From Comamonas sp. SCN 67-35 (GTDB lineage: Bacteria > Pseudomonadota > Gammaproteobacteria > Burkholderiales > Burkholderiaceae_C): a DNA stretch of 64,000 bases. The stretch spans positions 213,629 to 277,628 of the forward strand of contig MEFV01000007.1 of the NCBI GenBank assembly GCA_001725255.1. The letters are read 5' to 3'. A program made the translations under genes and the position numbers. Position 1 is the first letter of the stretch. Each line of letters opens with the position of its first letter. This document shows positions 9,548 to 18,460 of this stretch, one piece after another. Under the pieces are notes generated by a model. It was not told where the DNA came from. It worked only from the letters and a program-made list of their open reading frames with translations, and did not search any database.

Positions 9548-10009
9548 TTACTGCTGTGTGCTGCTCGCGCCCTGCGCGGCGGCCGCGGCCTGTTGCTGCT
9601 CGTACATGGCCTGGAAGTTGATTTCCGCGAGGTGCACCGGCGGGAATCCCGCGCGCGTCACCACGTCGGCCACGTTGGAGCGGGCATAGGGATAGATGAT
9701 CTGCGGGCAGACGACACGCATCACGTTGTCCATCTGCTCCTGCGGCACGTTGCGGATTTCGAAGATGCCAGCCTGCTTGGTCTCGACGAGGAAAACCGTC
9801 TTGTCGCCATGCTTGGCGTGCACCGTGGCAGTCACGGTAACTTCGTAAATTCCGTCCGCGATGGTTTCCGCGCCCACGCCCAGCTGGATGTCGACGCTGG
9901 GCTGCTGCTGCTCCAGCAGGATCGCGGGCGAATTGGGCTGCTCGAGCGACATGTCCTTGAGGTACATGCGCTGAATCTGGAAAACCGGGGTTGCTTGTTC
10001 GTCGGCCAT
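9548..10009 (-). CDS. secB: Protein-export chaperone SecB
   Basis: A 153-residue cytoplasmic chaperone that keeps preproteins unfolded and delivers them to SecA. The sequence carries the SecB signatures: [19 protein letters not shown] near the N-terminus, VTVTATV strands, and [20 protein letters not shown] with [12 protein letters not shown] towards the C-terminus. I chose the start MADEQATP at 10009; the frame is open to 10066 but that extension has no family similarity. The Gln/Ala-rich C-terminus is common in Comamonadaceae SecB. It lies between grxC and gpsA in the usual order. Confidence 0.97.
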   Translation of the reverse strand: MADEQATPVFQIQRMYLKDMSLEQPNSPAILLEQQQPSVDIQLGVGAETIADGIYEVTVTATVHAKHGDKTVFLVETKQAGIFEIRNVPQEQMDNVMRVVCPQIIYPYARSNVADVVTRAGFPPVHLAEINFQAMYEQQQAAAAAQGASSTQQ

Positions 10010-10042
10010 GATGTCGATCTTAGAGGGTAATGAACATGAAAA

Positions 10043-10074
10043 TGCCCGCCCGGGGAGCTTCCCCAAAGCGGGCA
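10043..10074 (-). terminator. Intrinsic terminator after grxC
   Basis: On the minus strand the stem TGCCCGC/GCGGGCA (10074-10068 with 10049-10043) encloses a second small GGGGA/TCCCC hairpin and is followed by ATTTTC. It sits between the grxC stop and the secB start and could separate the two transcripts, at least in part. Confidence 0.6.
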
Positions 10075-10110
10075 GGTCAGCAGCGCATTATGCAGCGCGG
10101 CATCCGGGGA

Positions 10111-10368
10111 TCAAGCCTGCAGCAGCGGCATCAGGCCACCCTGGGCATCGAGCGCAAGCAGATCGTCGCACCCTCCCACGTGCTGGCCACCGATGAAAAT
10201 CTGCGGCACCGTGCGCCGGCCCGTGATCTCCGTCATCTGCCGACGCAGTGCGGGCTCGCCATCGACGCGGATTTCCTCGATGCTCTGCACGCCCTTGGAC
10301 TTGAGAAACTGCTTGGCACGAATGCAATAGGGGCACGTGGCCGTGGTGTACATCTTGACGGCTTGCAT
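10111..10368 (-). CDS. grxC: Glutaredoxin 3
   Basis: An 85-residue thioredoxin-fold protein with the dithiol motif CPYC (residues 12-15), the cis-proline segment TVPQIFIG and the glutathione-binding GGCDDL block, all in the usual GrxC spacing. It reduces disulfides and glutathionylated proteins using glutathione. The start at 10368 (MQAVKMYTT) is set by AAAGGA about 8 nt upstream; an ATG three codons earlier lies directly on that site and is unlikely. It is preceded by the rhodanese gene and followed by secB on the same strand. Confidence 0.95.
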   Translation of the reverse strand: MQAVKMYTTATCPYCIRAKQFLKSKGVQSIEEIRVDGEPALRRQMTEITGRRTVPQIFIGGQHVGGCDDLLALDAQGGLMPLLQA

Positions 10369-10420
10369 CGCTTTCATCCTTTCACTTGGCGCACTGCGCC
10401 ATCGCGCAGCTGGGGGTCCG

Positions 10421-10828
10421 TCAGGCCTTTTCAACCGGCATGTTGGCCTCGCGCCAGGCCGCCATGCCCCCGGTCAGCGCCTGCGCCTTCTCGTAGCCGA
10501 GCCCACGGGCCATGGCTGCGGCACGGCGTGCGCGCAAACCGCTGGCGCAGACCAGCACCAGCGGCACGGTCTTGTTTTTCACCACCTGCGGCAGGCGTTC
10601 CTTGAACTGGGACAGCGGCACGCTCCTGGCGCCGCCGATGTGCCCCGCCGCATATTCCCCGGCCTCGCAGACATCGACCACCACCGCCTTTTCACGGTTG
10701 ATGAGCTGCACCGCCGCGCTGGCCGACAGGCCACCCAGCCCGCCACCGGACACCATGGGCCAGGCGAGCAAGCCACCGGAAACCAGGGCCAGGAGGATGA
10801 GATACCAGTTTTGCAGGATGAAGTTCAC
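10421..10828 (-). CDS. Membrane-anchored rhodanese-like sulfurtransferase
   Basis: A 135-residue protein starting at GTG (10828). One N-terminal membrane helix (about residues 7-27) precedes a single rhodanese domain with the [20 protein letters not shown] block and the active-site loop CASGLRA, whose first residue is the catalytic Cys. It probably moves sulfane sulfur or acts in redox protection at the membrane. It starts the rhodanese-grxC-secB-gpsA run, an arrangement common in Burkholderiales, and is divergent from gpmA across 76 bp. Confidence 0.9.
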   Translation of the reverse strand: MNFILQNWYLILLALVSGGLLAWPMVSGGGLGGLSASAAVQLINREKAVVVDVCEAGEYAAGHIGGARSVPLSQFKERLPQVVKNKTVPLVLVCASGLRARRAAAMARGLGYEKAQALTGGMAAWREANMPVEKA

Positions 10829-10904
10829 GGCGGCGCGATTCCGGGGCAGTAAAAGTGCTGATTCTAAAATAGCCGGTTTGCTTTATCGAACGAAGGCCCT
10901 GCGC

Positions 10905-11648
10905 ATGCACAAGCTCGTCCTGATCCGCCACGGTGAATCCACCTGGAACCTGGAAAACCGCTTCACCGGCTGGACCGACGTGCCGCTCACGGCCACGGGC
11001 ATCGCCCAGGCCCGGGTCGCAGGGCAACTGCTCAAGGCCGAGGGCTATGAATTCGACCAGGCTTTCACCAGCGTGCTGCAGCGCGCCACGCACACGCTCT
11101 GGCATTGCCTGGATGCCATGGAGCGCACCTGGCTGCCCGTGGCGCACAGCTGGCGTCTGAACGAGCGCCACTACGGCGCGCTGCAGGGGCTGAACAAGGC
11201 CGAGACGGCCCGGCAGTATGGCGACGAGCAGGTGCACCTCTGGCGGCGCAGCTACGATGTGCCGCCGCCTGCGCTCGAGGCCACCGATCCACGCTGCGAG
11301 CGTGGCGACATCCGGTATGCGGGCCTGGCACCCGAGCAGGTCCCGCTCACCGAATGCCTGAAGGACACCGTGGCGCGCGTGCTGCCCTACTGGCAGGAGG
11401 CGATCGCCCCGGCCATGCGCTCGGGCCAGCGCGTGCTGATCGCGGCTCACGGCAATTCGATCCGCGCGCTCGTCAAGTACCTGGACGGCATTTCCGATGG
11501 CGACATCGTCGGGCTGAACATTCCGAACGGCATTCCGCTCGTGTACGAACTCGATGCCGACTTGAAGCCGCTGCGCCACGACTATCTGGGCGATGCCGAG
11601 GCGGCGGCGCAGGCCGCTGCCGCCGTGGCGGCGCAGGGCAAGAGATGA
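10905..11648 (+). CDS. gpmA: 2,3-bisphosphoglycerate-dependent phosphoglycerate mutase
   Basis: A 247-residue glycolytic enzyme interconverting 3- and 2-phosphoglycerate. The phosphohistidine motif is [10 protein letters not shown] (residues 5-14). The family blocks [24 protein letters not shown] and [16 protein letters not shown] are all present. Start ATG 10905 is the family start; the frame is open far upstream but without similarity. The C-terminus ends in an Ala-rich tail (about 20 residues) beyond the usual end. It is followed 68 bp later by ctpA. Confidence 0.97.
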   Translation: MHKLVLIRHGESTWNLENRFTGWTDVPLTATGIAQARVAGQLLKAEGYEFDQAFTSVLQRATHTLWHCLDAMERTWLPVAHSWRLNERHYGALQGLNKAETARQYGDEQVHLWRRSYDVPPPALEATDPRCERGDIRYAGLAPEQVPLTECLKDTVARVLPYWQEAIAPAMRSGQRVLIAAHGNSIRALVKYLDGISDGDIVGLNIPNGIPLVYELDADLKPLRHDYLGDAEAAAQAAAAVAAQGKR

Positions 11649-11716
11649 GGGAGAGGAACCGCGCCCGTCACGCGCATTCCAAGGTGTATATTGCCGCGAC
11701 GCGGTAAAGGTGGTGT

Positions 11717-13153
11717 ATGGGGCAGAAACTCAAGATAGCAGGGTGGATTTCCGTGGGCGTGCTTGCGGGCGCGCTCACCACGGTTTCGTTGCAGACGGTC
11801 GCGCGCAGCGCCATGACACCGTTGCCGCTGGAAGAGTTGCAGCAACTGGCGGCGGTGTTCGGGCTCATCAAGACCGACTACGTCGAACCCGTCGACGACA
11901 GGAAACTCATCACCAATGCCATCTCGGGCATGGTGGCGGGGCTCGATCCGCATTCGCAGTATTTCGACAAGAAGTCCTTCAAGGAATTCCGTGAAGGCAC
12001 GTCCGGGCGCTTCGTCGGCGTCGGGATCGAGATCACGCAGGAAGACGGCCTGATCAAGGTGGTCTCGCCCATCGAGGGCTCTCCGGCGGACCGGGCCGGC
12101 CTCAAGACGGGCGATCTGATCACCAAGATCGGCGACGAGGCGGTACGCGGACTGCCGCTCAATGACGCGGTCAAGCGCATTCGCGGCGAACCGGGCACCA
12201 AGGTGACGCTCACGATCTTCCGCAAGGACGAGAGCCGCACCTTTCCGGTGACGATCACGCGCGAGGAAATCAAGACCCAGTCGGTCAAGGCCAAGCTGAT
12301 CGAGCCCGGCTATGCCTGGTTCCGCATCTCGCAGTTCCAGGACCGCACGCTCGACGACTTCGTGCGCAAGGCCGAGGAAATCGCCCAGCAGGACCCGAAT
12401 CTGAAGGGCCTTGTGCTTGACCTGCGCAACGACCCGGGCGGCCTGCTGGATGCGGCCGTGGGCGTGTCGGCGGCCTTCCTGCCCCAGGGCGCGACCGTCG
12501 TCACCACCGACGGGCAGCTGGCCGAAAGCAAGGCAACCTTCACCGCGTCGCCCGAGTTCTACGCCCGCCGCGGGGGCGATCCGCTCAAGCGCTTGCCAGA
12601 AATCTTCCACAAGGTGCCGATGGTGGTGCTGGTCAACGAGGGCTCCGCATCCGCCAGCGAGATCGTGGCGGGCGCGCTGCAGGACAACCACCGCGCGACC
12701 ATCATGGGCAACCAGACCTTCGGCAAGGGCTCGGTGCAGACGGTGCGCCCGCTCGGGCCGGACACCGGCATCAAGCTGACCACGGCGCGCTACTTCACGC
12801 CCAGCGGCAAGTCGATCCAGGCGCGCGGCATCGTGCCCGACGTGATGGTCGACGAGACGGCGGAGGGCGACGTCTTTGCCGCGCTGCGCCTGCGCGAGTC
12901 CGACCTGGCCAAGCACCTGGACAACACCCAGGGCGGTGAGGCGGTCCAGGACAAGGCGCTGGAGGCGGCCCGGGACGCGGCGCGCAAGAAGCTGGAGGAA
13001 GAAACCAGGAATGCCAAGGTCGAGCGCAAGCTGCCCGAGTTCGGCACCGACAAGGACTTTGCGCTGGCGCAGGCGCTGCACCAGCTCAAGGGCGAGCCGG
13101 TGCAGGTGAGCAAGACCCTGACCGAGCGCAAGCAGGCCAAGAAGGACGACTGA
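11717..13153 (+). CDS. ctpA: Carboxyl-terminal processing protease, S41 family
   Basis: A 478-residue periplasmic serine protease. An N-terminal signal or anchor segment (residues 7-29) is followed by an S41 cap region, a PDZ domain (about 85-165, with GVGIEITQEDG and GSPADRAGLKTGD) and the S41 catalytic domain. The catalytic Ser is in GSASASEIVAGAL and the general-base Lys in FGKGSVQT. Such proteases trim periplasmic and lipoprotein C-termini. The ATG has AGGTGG three bases before it. The tail after residue 400 is rich in charged residues and probably helical. A strong terminator follows at 13176. Confidence 0.93.
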   Translation: MGQKLKIAGWISVGVLAGALTTVSLQTVARSAMTPLPLEELQQLAAVFGLIKTDYVEPVDDRKLITNAISGMVAGLDPHSQYFDKKSFKEFREGTSGRFVGVGIEITQEDGLIKVVSPIEGSPADRAGLKTGDLITKIGDEAVRGLPLNDAVKRIRGEPGTKVTLTIFRKDESRTFPVTITREEIKTQSVKAKLIEPGYAWFRISQFQDRTLDDFVRKAEEIAQQDPNLKGLVLDLRNDPGGLLDAAVGVSAAFLPQGATVVTTDGQLAESKATFTASPEFYARRGGDPLKRLPEIFHKVPMVVLVNEGSASASEIVAGALQDNHRATIMGNQTFGKGSVQTVRPLGPDTGIKLTTARYFTPSGKSIQARGIVPDVMVDETAEGDVFAALRLRESDLAKHLDNTQGGEAVQDKALEAARDAARKKLEEETRNAKVERKLPEFGTDKDFALAQALHQLKGEPVQVSKTLTERKQAKKDD

Positions 13154-13175
13154 ACCGCGCCTGCGCGTCACCCCC

Positions 13176-13200
13176 AAGGCCGGTTGCGTCCGGCCTTTTT
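13176..13200 (+). terminator. Intrinsic terminator after ctpA
   Basis: Perfect stem AAGGCCGG (13176-13183) and CCGGCCTT (13190-13197) with a 6-nt loop, followed by T residues to 13200. It lies 22 bp after the ctpA stop and just before the moeB start. Confidence 0.9.
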
Positions 13201-13216
13201 CATGGACACCGTGCCG

Positions 13217-13966
13217 ATGAACGACGACCAGTTGCTGCGCTACTCGCGCCACATCATGCTCGACGAGATCGGCATCGAGGGGCAGGAGCGCATCATGGCC
13301 GCCCGGGTGCTGATCGTGGGAGTCGGCGGCCTGGGCTCGCCCGCCGCGCTGTTTCTGGCCTCTGCAGGCGTAGGCGACATCACGCTCGTGGATGACGATC
13401 AGGTGGACCTGACCAACCTGCAGCGTCAGATCGCCCACACGACGGCGCGCATCGGCATGGCCAAGATCGATTCCGCTGCCGCGGCCATGCGCGCGATCAA
13501 TCCCGAGGTGCGGGTGCATGGCGTGCGCGAGCGGATGTCGCAGGAGAGCCTGCTGCCGCTCGTGACCGCGGCCGACGTGGTGCTGGACTGCACCGACAAC
13601 TACGCCACCCGCCACGCCATCAACGCCGCCTGCGTGAGCGCGCGCAAGCCGCTGGTGGCGGGTTCGGCGATCCGCTTCGACGGGCAGATCGCGGTGTACG
13701 ACACACGCCACGCCGACTCGCCCTGCTATGCATGTTTGTTTGCGCGCGATGCCGTTTTTGAAGAGGTGGCCTGCGCCACGATGGGCGTTTTTTCACCCCT
13801 GGTGGGCATCATCGGGACGATGCAGGCGGCCGAGGCGCTCAAGCTCATCATCAGCATTGGCGAGCCTTTGCGCGGCCGGCTGCAGATGCTCGATGGGCGC
13901 ACGATGCGCTGGAGCGAGATCCGCCTGGCGCGCGACCCGGACTGCGCGGTCTGCCGCCATCGCTGA
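13217..13966 (+). CDS. moeB: MoeB/ThiF-family adenylyltransferase
   Basis: A 249-residue E1-like enzyme that adenylates the C-terminus of a sulfur-carrier protein (MoaD or ThiS). It has the nucleotide-binding GVGGLGSPAALFLASAGVG (about residues 36-54), the ND-type metal region DCTDNYATR, and two CxxC zinc pairs (CYAC around residue 173 and CAVC at the C-terminus). A Cys in the EEVACATMG segment is also conserved. Start ATG 13217 gives the standard MNDDQLLRYSRHI terminus; an upstream in-frame codon lies inside the terminator. The molybdopterin (MoeB) and thiamine/other (ThiF/HesA) roles cannot be told apart from this neighbourhood. Confidence 0.9.
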   Translation: MNDDQLLRYSRHIMLDEIGIEGQERIMAARVLIVGVGGLGSPAALFLASAGVGDITLVDDDQVDLTNLQRQIAHTTARIGMAKIDSAAAAMRAINPEVRVHGVRERMSQESLLPLVTAADVVLDCTDNYATRHAINAACVSARKPLVAGSAIRFDGQIAVYDTRHADSPCYACLFARDAVFEEVACATMGVFSPLVGIIGTMQAAEALKLIISIGEPLRGRLQMLDGRTMRWSEIRLARDPDCAVCRHR

Positions 13967-14031
13967 AAACCCGCTGCCCAAAAGCACCTGCGTGGGCTAG
14001 CATCGCCCATCGCGGTTTCAGTTTTCTCCGA

Positions 14032-15912
14032 ATGTCCCAGTCTCACTTCGTGGCCACGCACGTGCGCTACACGACGCTTGCCCTTTGCGTGCTCGCGGCG
14101 CTGGCCAGCCTGCCCTGGATGGCCGCGCGCCCCGGCGCCTGGCCCGTCACTTTCTTCGTGCTCGCCTGCGCGCTGATCCTCCTCGGGGTGCGCGACCTGC
14201 GCCAGACGCGCCACGCGGTGCTGCGCAACTACCCCATCCTCGGGCACCTGCGTTTCATCCTGGAATTCATCCGCCCGGAAATCCGCCAGTACTTCATCGA
14301 GGGCGACATCGACAAGGGCGAGCCCTTCACGCGCGCGCAGCGCACCGTGGTGTACCAGCGCTCCAAGGGCGTGCCCGACGTGCGCCCATTCGGCACCAAG
14401 CTGGACGTGGGCGCCAAGGGCTATGAGTGGATCAACCATTCGCTGCACACCACGAAGATCGATTCGCACGACTTCCGCGTCTGGATCGGCGGGCGCCCAG
14501 GCACCCCGCGCGTCGGCGTCTCGCCCTGCACGCAGCCCTACAACGCGAGCGTCTTCAACATCTCGGCCATGAGTTTCGGCGCGCTCTCGGCCAACGCCAT
14601 CCTGGCGCTGAACCTGGGCGCCAAGATGGGCGACTTCGCGCACGACACCGGTGAAGGCGGCATCAGCCGCTACCACCGCCAGAACGGCGGCGACCTGATC
14701 TGGGAGATCGGCTCGGGCTATTTCGGCTGCCGCAACCCTGACGGGACGTTCAACGGCGAACGCTTTGCCGAGCAGGCCAGGAACCCGCAGGTGAAGATGA
14801 TCGAGATCAAGCTCAGCCAGGGCGCCAAGCCGGGCCACGGCGGCATCCTGCCGGGCGCCAAGGTGACGGCGGAAATCGCCGCCGCGCGCGGCGTGCCCGA
14901 GGGCGAGGACTGTGTCTCGCCCTCGTCGCACAGCGCGTTCTCCACGCCGGTGGAGATGATGCAGTTCATCGTCCGCCTGCGCGAGCTCTCGGGCGGCAAG
15001 CCGGTGGGCTTCAAGCTGTGCATCGGCCACATCTGGGAGTGGTTCGGCATCGTCAAGGCAATGCTGGAAACCGGCATCACGCCCGACTACATCGTCGTCG
15101 ACGGCGCCGAGGGCGGCACGGGCGCCGCGCCGGTCGAATTCGCCGACCACATGGGCGCGCCGGTGCAGGAGGGCCTGCACCTGGTGCACAACACCTTGAT
15201 CGGCGTGGGACTGCGCGAGCGCATCAAGATCGGTGCGGCGGGCAAGGTGATCACCTCGTTCGACCTGGCCCGCATGTTCGCGCTGGGCGCGGACTGGTGC
15301 AACTCGGGGCGCGGCTTCATGATGGCGCTGGGCTGCATCCAGGCGCAGGTCTGCCACACGGGCTTCTGCCCCACGGGCATCACCACGCAGGACCCGGTGC
15401 GCGAGAAGGCGCTGGTCATCTCGGACAAGGCGCCGCGCGTGGCCCAGTACCACGCCAACACACTGCATGCGCTCAAGGAACTGCTGCAGGCCGCGGGCCT
15501 GATGCACCCCGATCAGCTCAGCACGCACCACATCGTGCGGCGCATCGACAGCGCACGCATCCGGCTGCTCTCGGCGCTGATGCCGACCATCGAGCGACGC
15601 GCCATCCTCGATGACCTGTCGCACCAGCACAACGTCTATCGCCTGTACTGGCCGCTGGCCGACGCGCACAGCTTCGCGCCGCACGTGCCCACCGCGCAGG
15701 AGCTGCGCGACGACCCCGACATCCTGCGCCCGACGGTGGCCGGGCACCCCGCCTCGGCGGTGCAGATCGCCGAGGCGCTCACGCGCCGGCGACCACCCCA
15801 CCCCACACCGGTCAGCACCGTCGTGCCCGGGCAGGCGCGCATGCCGCACGCAGCGGCCACGGCCTCGCAGGTGCTCGAGGAATCGACCGCCTCGGACAGC
15901 ACAAAAACATGA
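14032..15912 (+). CDS. FMN-binding glutamate-synthase-family protein, membrane-anchored
   Basis: A 626-residue protein. Two hydrophobic N-terminal segments (about residues 14-33 and 41-60) precede a domain related to the FMN-binding (alpha/beta barrel) part of glutamate synthase large subunit. Visible blocks are NISAMSFGALSANAI, DTGEGGISRYH, GAKPGHGGILPGAKV, VDGAEGGTGAAP and CNSGRGFMMALGCIQAQVC, then HTGFCPTGITTQDP. The last two include the cluster-region cysteines of GltB-like proteins. There is no glutaminase domain, so it is not a full glutamate synthase; the physiological reaction of this stand-alone group is unknown. It stands alone between moeB and the opposing acyltransferase gene. Confidence 0.85.
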   Translation: MSQSHFVATHVRYTTLALCVLAALASLPWMAARPGAWPVTFFVLACALILLGVRDLRQTRHAVLRNYPILGHLRFILEFIRPEIRQYFIEGDIDKGEPFTRAQRTVVYQRSKGVPDVRPFGTKLDVGAKGYEWINHSLHTTKIDSHDFRVWIGGRPGTPRVGVSPCTQPYNASVFNISAMSFGALSANAILALNLGAKMGDFAHDTGEGGISRYHRQNGGDLIWEIGSGYFGCRNPDGTFNGERFAEQARNPQVKMIEIKLSQGAKPGHGGILPGAKVTAEIAAARGVPEGEDCVSPSSHSAFSTPVEMMQFIVRLRELSGGKPVGFKLCIGHIWEWFGIVKAMLETGITPDYIVVDGAEGGTGAAPVEFADHMGAPVQEGLHLVHNTLIGVGLRERIKIGAAGKVITSFDLARMFALGADWCNSGRGFMMALGCIQAQVCHTGFCPTGITTQDPVREKALVISDKAPRVAQYHANTLHALKELLQAAGLMHPDQLSTHHIVRRIDSARIRLLSALMPTIERRAILDDLSHQHNVYRLYWPLADAHSFAPHVPTAQELRDDPDILRPTVAGHPASAVQIAEALTRRRPPHPTPVSTVVPGQARMPHAAATASQVLEESTASDSTKT

Positions 15913-15920
15913 GACAAATC

Positions 15921-15968
15921 GGCTTGCAGCGCTCTTTCAGAAAGCGCTGACAGCTATTAATGCGATAG
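15921..15968. repeat. Interspersed palindromic element, copy 2
   Basis: Intergenic copy between two convergent genes. On the minus strand it reads AATAGCTGTCAGCGCTTTC, then GAGCGCTGCAAGCC. The AGCGCT arms form a stem. It matches the copy at 20351-20400 closely at both ends (AATAGCT, AGCGCTTT, GCGCTGCAAGCC). Confidence 0.7.
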
Positions 15969-15983
15969 TAATCCGCGACCCGG

Positions 15984-17726
15984 TCACGCCACCGCGTCGG
16001 CCTCTTCAGGCGTGGGCACCGGCGCGCCCGCCACCCCGAGATAGCGCGCCCGCTTGTGCGCCTTGAGTTGCTCGATGTCCACCAGCACCAGGCCATCGAC
16101 GCAGTGGCCGAAGTCCGGATCAACGCCGAAATCCAGGAAGCGCACGCCGCCCGGCTCGGCCACCTCGGCGTACTGCTTGTACAGCGTGGGCACGCTGGTG
16201 CCCAGGTGCGCCAGCAGCATCTTCAGGCGCACGAAGTCGGCGGCGCTGTCGCCACTGCACGGTGCCGTGTCCAGCTCGGCCGTGCCCGGCACGTAGGGAT
16301 GACGGGCTTCGGCCACGCCGGGCTCCCCGTAGTGGCCGCGGTAGTAATGCACCAGCAGGTCGCGCGCAGCTTGCGGCATGTCACGCGACAGCGAGACCGG
16401 GCCGAACAGGTAGCGGCATTCGGGATAGCAGCGCACGTAGGCGCCGATGCCGAACCACAGGTAGTCCAGCGAGCGCCGGCCCCAGTAGCGCGGCTGCACG
16501 AAGGAACGCCCCAGCTCCAGTCCCCGCTCCAGATAGGGCAGCATGGCCGGCCGAAAGCTGAAAAGACCGTGCGTGTACAGCCCCTGCACGCCCAGATCCT
16601 GCAGCACCGGCGCGGTGCGCACCATGCGGTAGGCGCCGACGATCTCCAGCTCCTGCGGCTCCCACAGGATCAGGTGGTCGTAGTACGGGTCGTAGTGGTC
16701 CACGTCGCGCCGCCGGCCGCTGCCCTCGCCCACCGCACGAAAGGCCAGCTCGCGCAGCCGCCCGACCTCGCGCAGCACGGGCGAATCCAGATTGCCGCGA
16801 AACAGGTGGATGCGCTTGCCGTCGGGCGTCTGCCCGAGCAGCGGGCACGCGGCCACGGCCTGGGCCAGCGCGCTGCGGTCTACCGGGTGAGCCACCGCCG
16901 TCTCGGTGTGCAGCAGGCCCGGCCGGTCCTGCGCCACGCGGTACAGGTGCTTGCAGAACAACTTGGCCTTGGCCGCCTCCGGCAGCGCCATGGCGCTGTG
17001 GCTGGCGTGCGGCACCGGGTGGCCGATGCGCAGCACAATGCTCTTGCGGTTCTGGCCGAACATCTCCTGCACCAGCAGCAGCGAGGCCAGCGGCTTGTAG
17101 CACATCGAAGCGCCGTAGAACAGCGCCGAATTGCGCCCGTCGATGTGCACCGGCACGATGGGCGACTGCGTCTGCGCCGCCAGCCGCAGAAAGCCGCTGC
17201 GCCAGCGCCCGTCGCGCACGCCGCCGGGGCGCAGGCGCGACACCTCGCCCGCCGGGAAGATGATGACTGCTCCCTCACCACGCAGGTGCTCCAGGATGGC
17301 CTTGAACTGCCCCGCGCCGCTGCGCCCGCCCAGCACCGTCACCGGCAGCAGCAGACGCCTGAGCGGCTCCACCGCCGCCAGCAGGCCGTTGGCGACGATC
17401 TTCACATCGCTGCGGATGCCGCCCACCAGGTTCAGCAGCGCCAGCCCGTCGAGCGTGCCGATCGGATGGTTGGCAACGATGACCACGCGTCCACGCGCGG
17501 GGATGCGTTCGCGCTCGTTGTCGCGCACCGCGTAGCTGAAGGCGAAGTGCTCCAGCACCTGCTCCACGAACGGGAAGCCTTCCAGATGCGGGTACTGCCG
17601 GGCAAAGGCGTGGAAGTTCTGCTCATGCAACAGGCGACGCAGCACACCGCGCACGCTTTTGCTGAGCCATGGATGCCGCTGCAGGCGCGGCAGGTGCCGG
17701 TCAACGATCTGGTCCACGGAGATCAT
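15984..17726 (-). CDS. Bifunctional acyltransferase: PlsC-like plus OlsB/hemolysin-like (OlsF-type)
   Basis: A 580-residue protein with two domains. The N-terminal half (about residues 60-270) is an AGPAT/PlsC-like acyltransferase with the block VIVANHPIGTLDGLALL and the later IFPAGEVSRL. The C-terminal half (about 320-560) is the OlsB/hemolysin-type GNAT N-acyltransferase domain (EVGRLRELAFRAVGEGSG, then YDHLILW and GAYRMV). This order matches OlsF, in which the C-terminal domain makes lyso-ornithine lipid and the N-terminal domain adds the second acyl chain. Ornithine-lipid synthesis is the best guess but untested. The start at 17726 has a GGGAGGAA ribosome-binding site. No acyl-carrier gene is nearby. 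Confidence 0.8.
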   Translation of the reverse strand: MISVDQIVDRHLPRLQRHPWLSKSVRGVLRRLLHEQNFHAFARQYPHLEGFPFVEQVLEHFAFSYAVRDNERERIPARGRVVIVANHPIGTLDGLALLNLVGGIRSDVKIVANGLLAAVEPLRRLLLPVTVLGGRSGAGQFKAILEHLRGEGAVIIFPAGEVSRLRPGGVRDGRWRSGFLRLAAQTQSPIVPVHIDGRNSALFYGASMCYKPLASLLLVQEMFGQNRKSIVLRIGHPVPHASHSAMALPEAAKAKLFCKHLYRVAQDRPGLLHTETAVAHPVDRSALAQAVAACPLLGQTPDGKRIHLFRGNLDSPVLREVGRLRELAFRAVGEGSGRRRDVDHYDPYYDHLILWEPQELEIVGAYRMVRTAPVLQDLGVQGLYTHGLFSFRPAMLPYLERGLELGRSFVQPRYWGRRSLDYLWFGIGAYVRCYPECRYLFGPVSLSRDMPQAARDLLVHYYRGHYGEPGVAEARHPYVPGTAELDTAPCSGDSAADFVRLKMLLAHLGTSVPTLYKQYAEVAEPGGVRFLDFGVDPDFGHCVDGLVLVDIEQLKAHKRARYLGVAGAPVPTPEEADAVA

Positions 17727-17876
17727 GGCGCTTCCTCCCAGGGAATATCGGCCGGGCAGTTGCGCCCGGCGCCATGTCGATGGTCGCGCCGTATCGTGAC
17801 AATTTGGAGACGAAACCGCGGCCAGGCAGGGCACGCCCTGCCACGCCCGGTGGTGCAACGGGGCCGCGGTGCCGGA

Positions 17877-18365
17877 CTATCCGCGCCCGACCTTGGCCAG
17901 CAGGCGCGGCAGCACGGCGGCGCTCACCAACCCGTCGACACGCCCGCCCAGCGTGGCGATCTCGCGCACCAGCGTGCTGCTGATGCTCTGCCAGCGTGCA
18001 TCAGGGGCGAGAAACACGGTATCGACCTCGGGGCGCAAATGCCGGTTCATGCCCGCGAGCTGAAATTCGTAGTCGAAATCCGTGCCCGAACGCAGCCCGC
18101 GCACCATCACCTGCGCGCCCTGCGCCACCGCGAACTCGGTGACCAGGCCGTCGAACGCCATCACCCGCACGTTCGGCATGTCCGCCAGCGCCTCGCGTGC
18201 GAGCTGCAGCCGCTCGTCCAGCGTGAACAGCGTCTTCTTGTGGTGCGCCATCGCCACCGCCACGATCACCGTGTCGAACAGCGCGCTGGCGCGGCGCAGC
18301 ATGTCCTCGTGCCCCAGGGTGATCGGGTCAAAGGTTCCGGGAAAGACGGCAATCGCAGCGGGCAT
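17877..18365 (-). CDS. coaD: Pantetheine-phosphate adenylyltransferase
   Basis: A 162-residue nucleotidyltransferase making dephospho-CoA from ATP and 4'-phosphopantetheine. The N-terminal motif is FPGTFDPITLGHEDML (residues 8-23), with the TxGH nucleotide-binding signature in LGH. The C-terminal ISSTLVRE block corresponds to the second ATP motif. Start ATG 18365 has AAGGAG about 7 nt upstream; the open frame to 18395 is ignored. It is 95 bp downstream of rsmD on the same strand, the common rsmD-coaD pairing. Confidence 0.97.
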   Translation of the reverse strand: MPAAIAVFPGTFDPITLGHEDMLRRASALFDTVIVAVAMAHHKKTLFTLDERLQLAREALADMPNVRVMAFDGLVTEFAVAQGAQVMVRGLRSGTDFDYEFQLAGMNRHLRPEVDTVFLAPDARWQSISSTLVREIATLGGRVDGLVSAAVLPRLLAKVGRG

Positions 18366-18460
18366 GGGGCGCTCCTTCGGTGACAGCGCCGCCATTATGG
18401 TGCGGATTCAATCCAAAACCAGTCCGGAACCTTGGCCCGCCAGCGCGAGCAGCTTCTTTT

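Noticed and set aside
13726..15849. Minus-strand open frame of 707 codons opposite the FMN-binding protein
   Set aside because: A GC-driven shadow; the plus strand has the GltB-like blocks.
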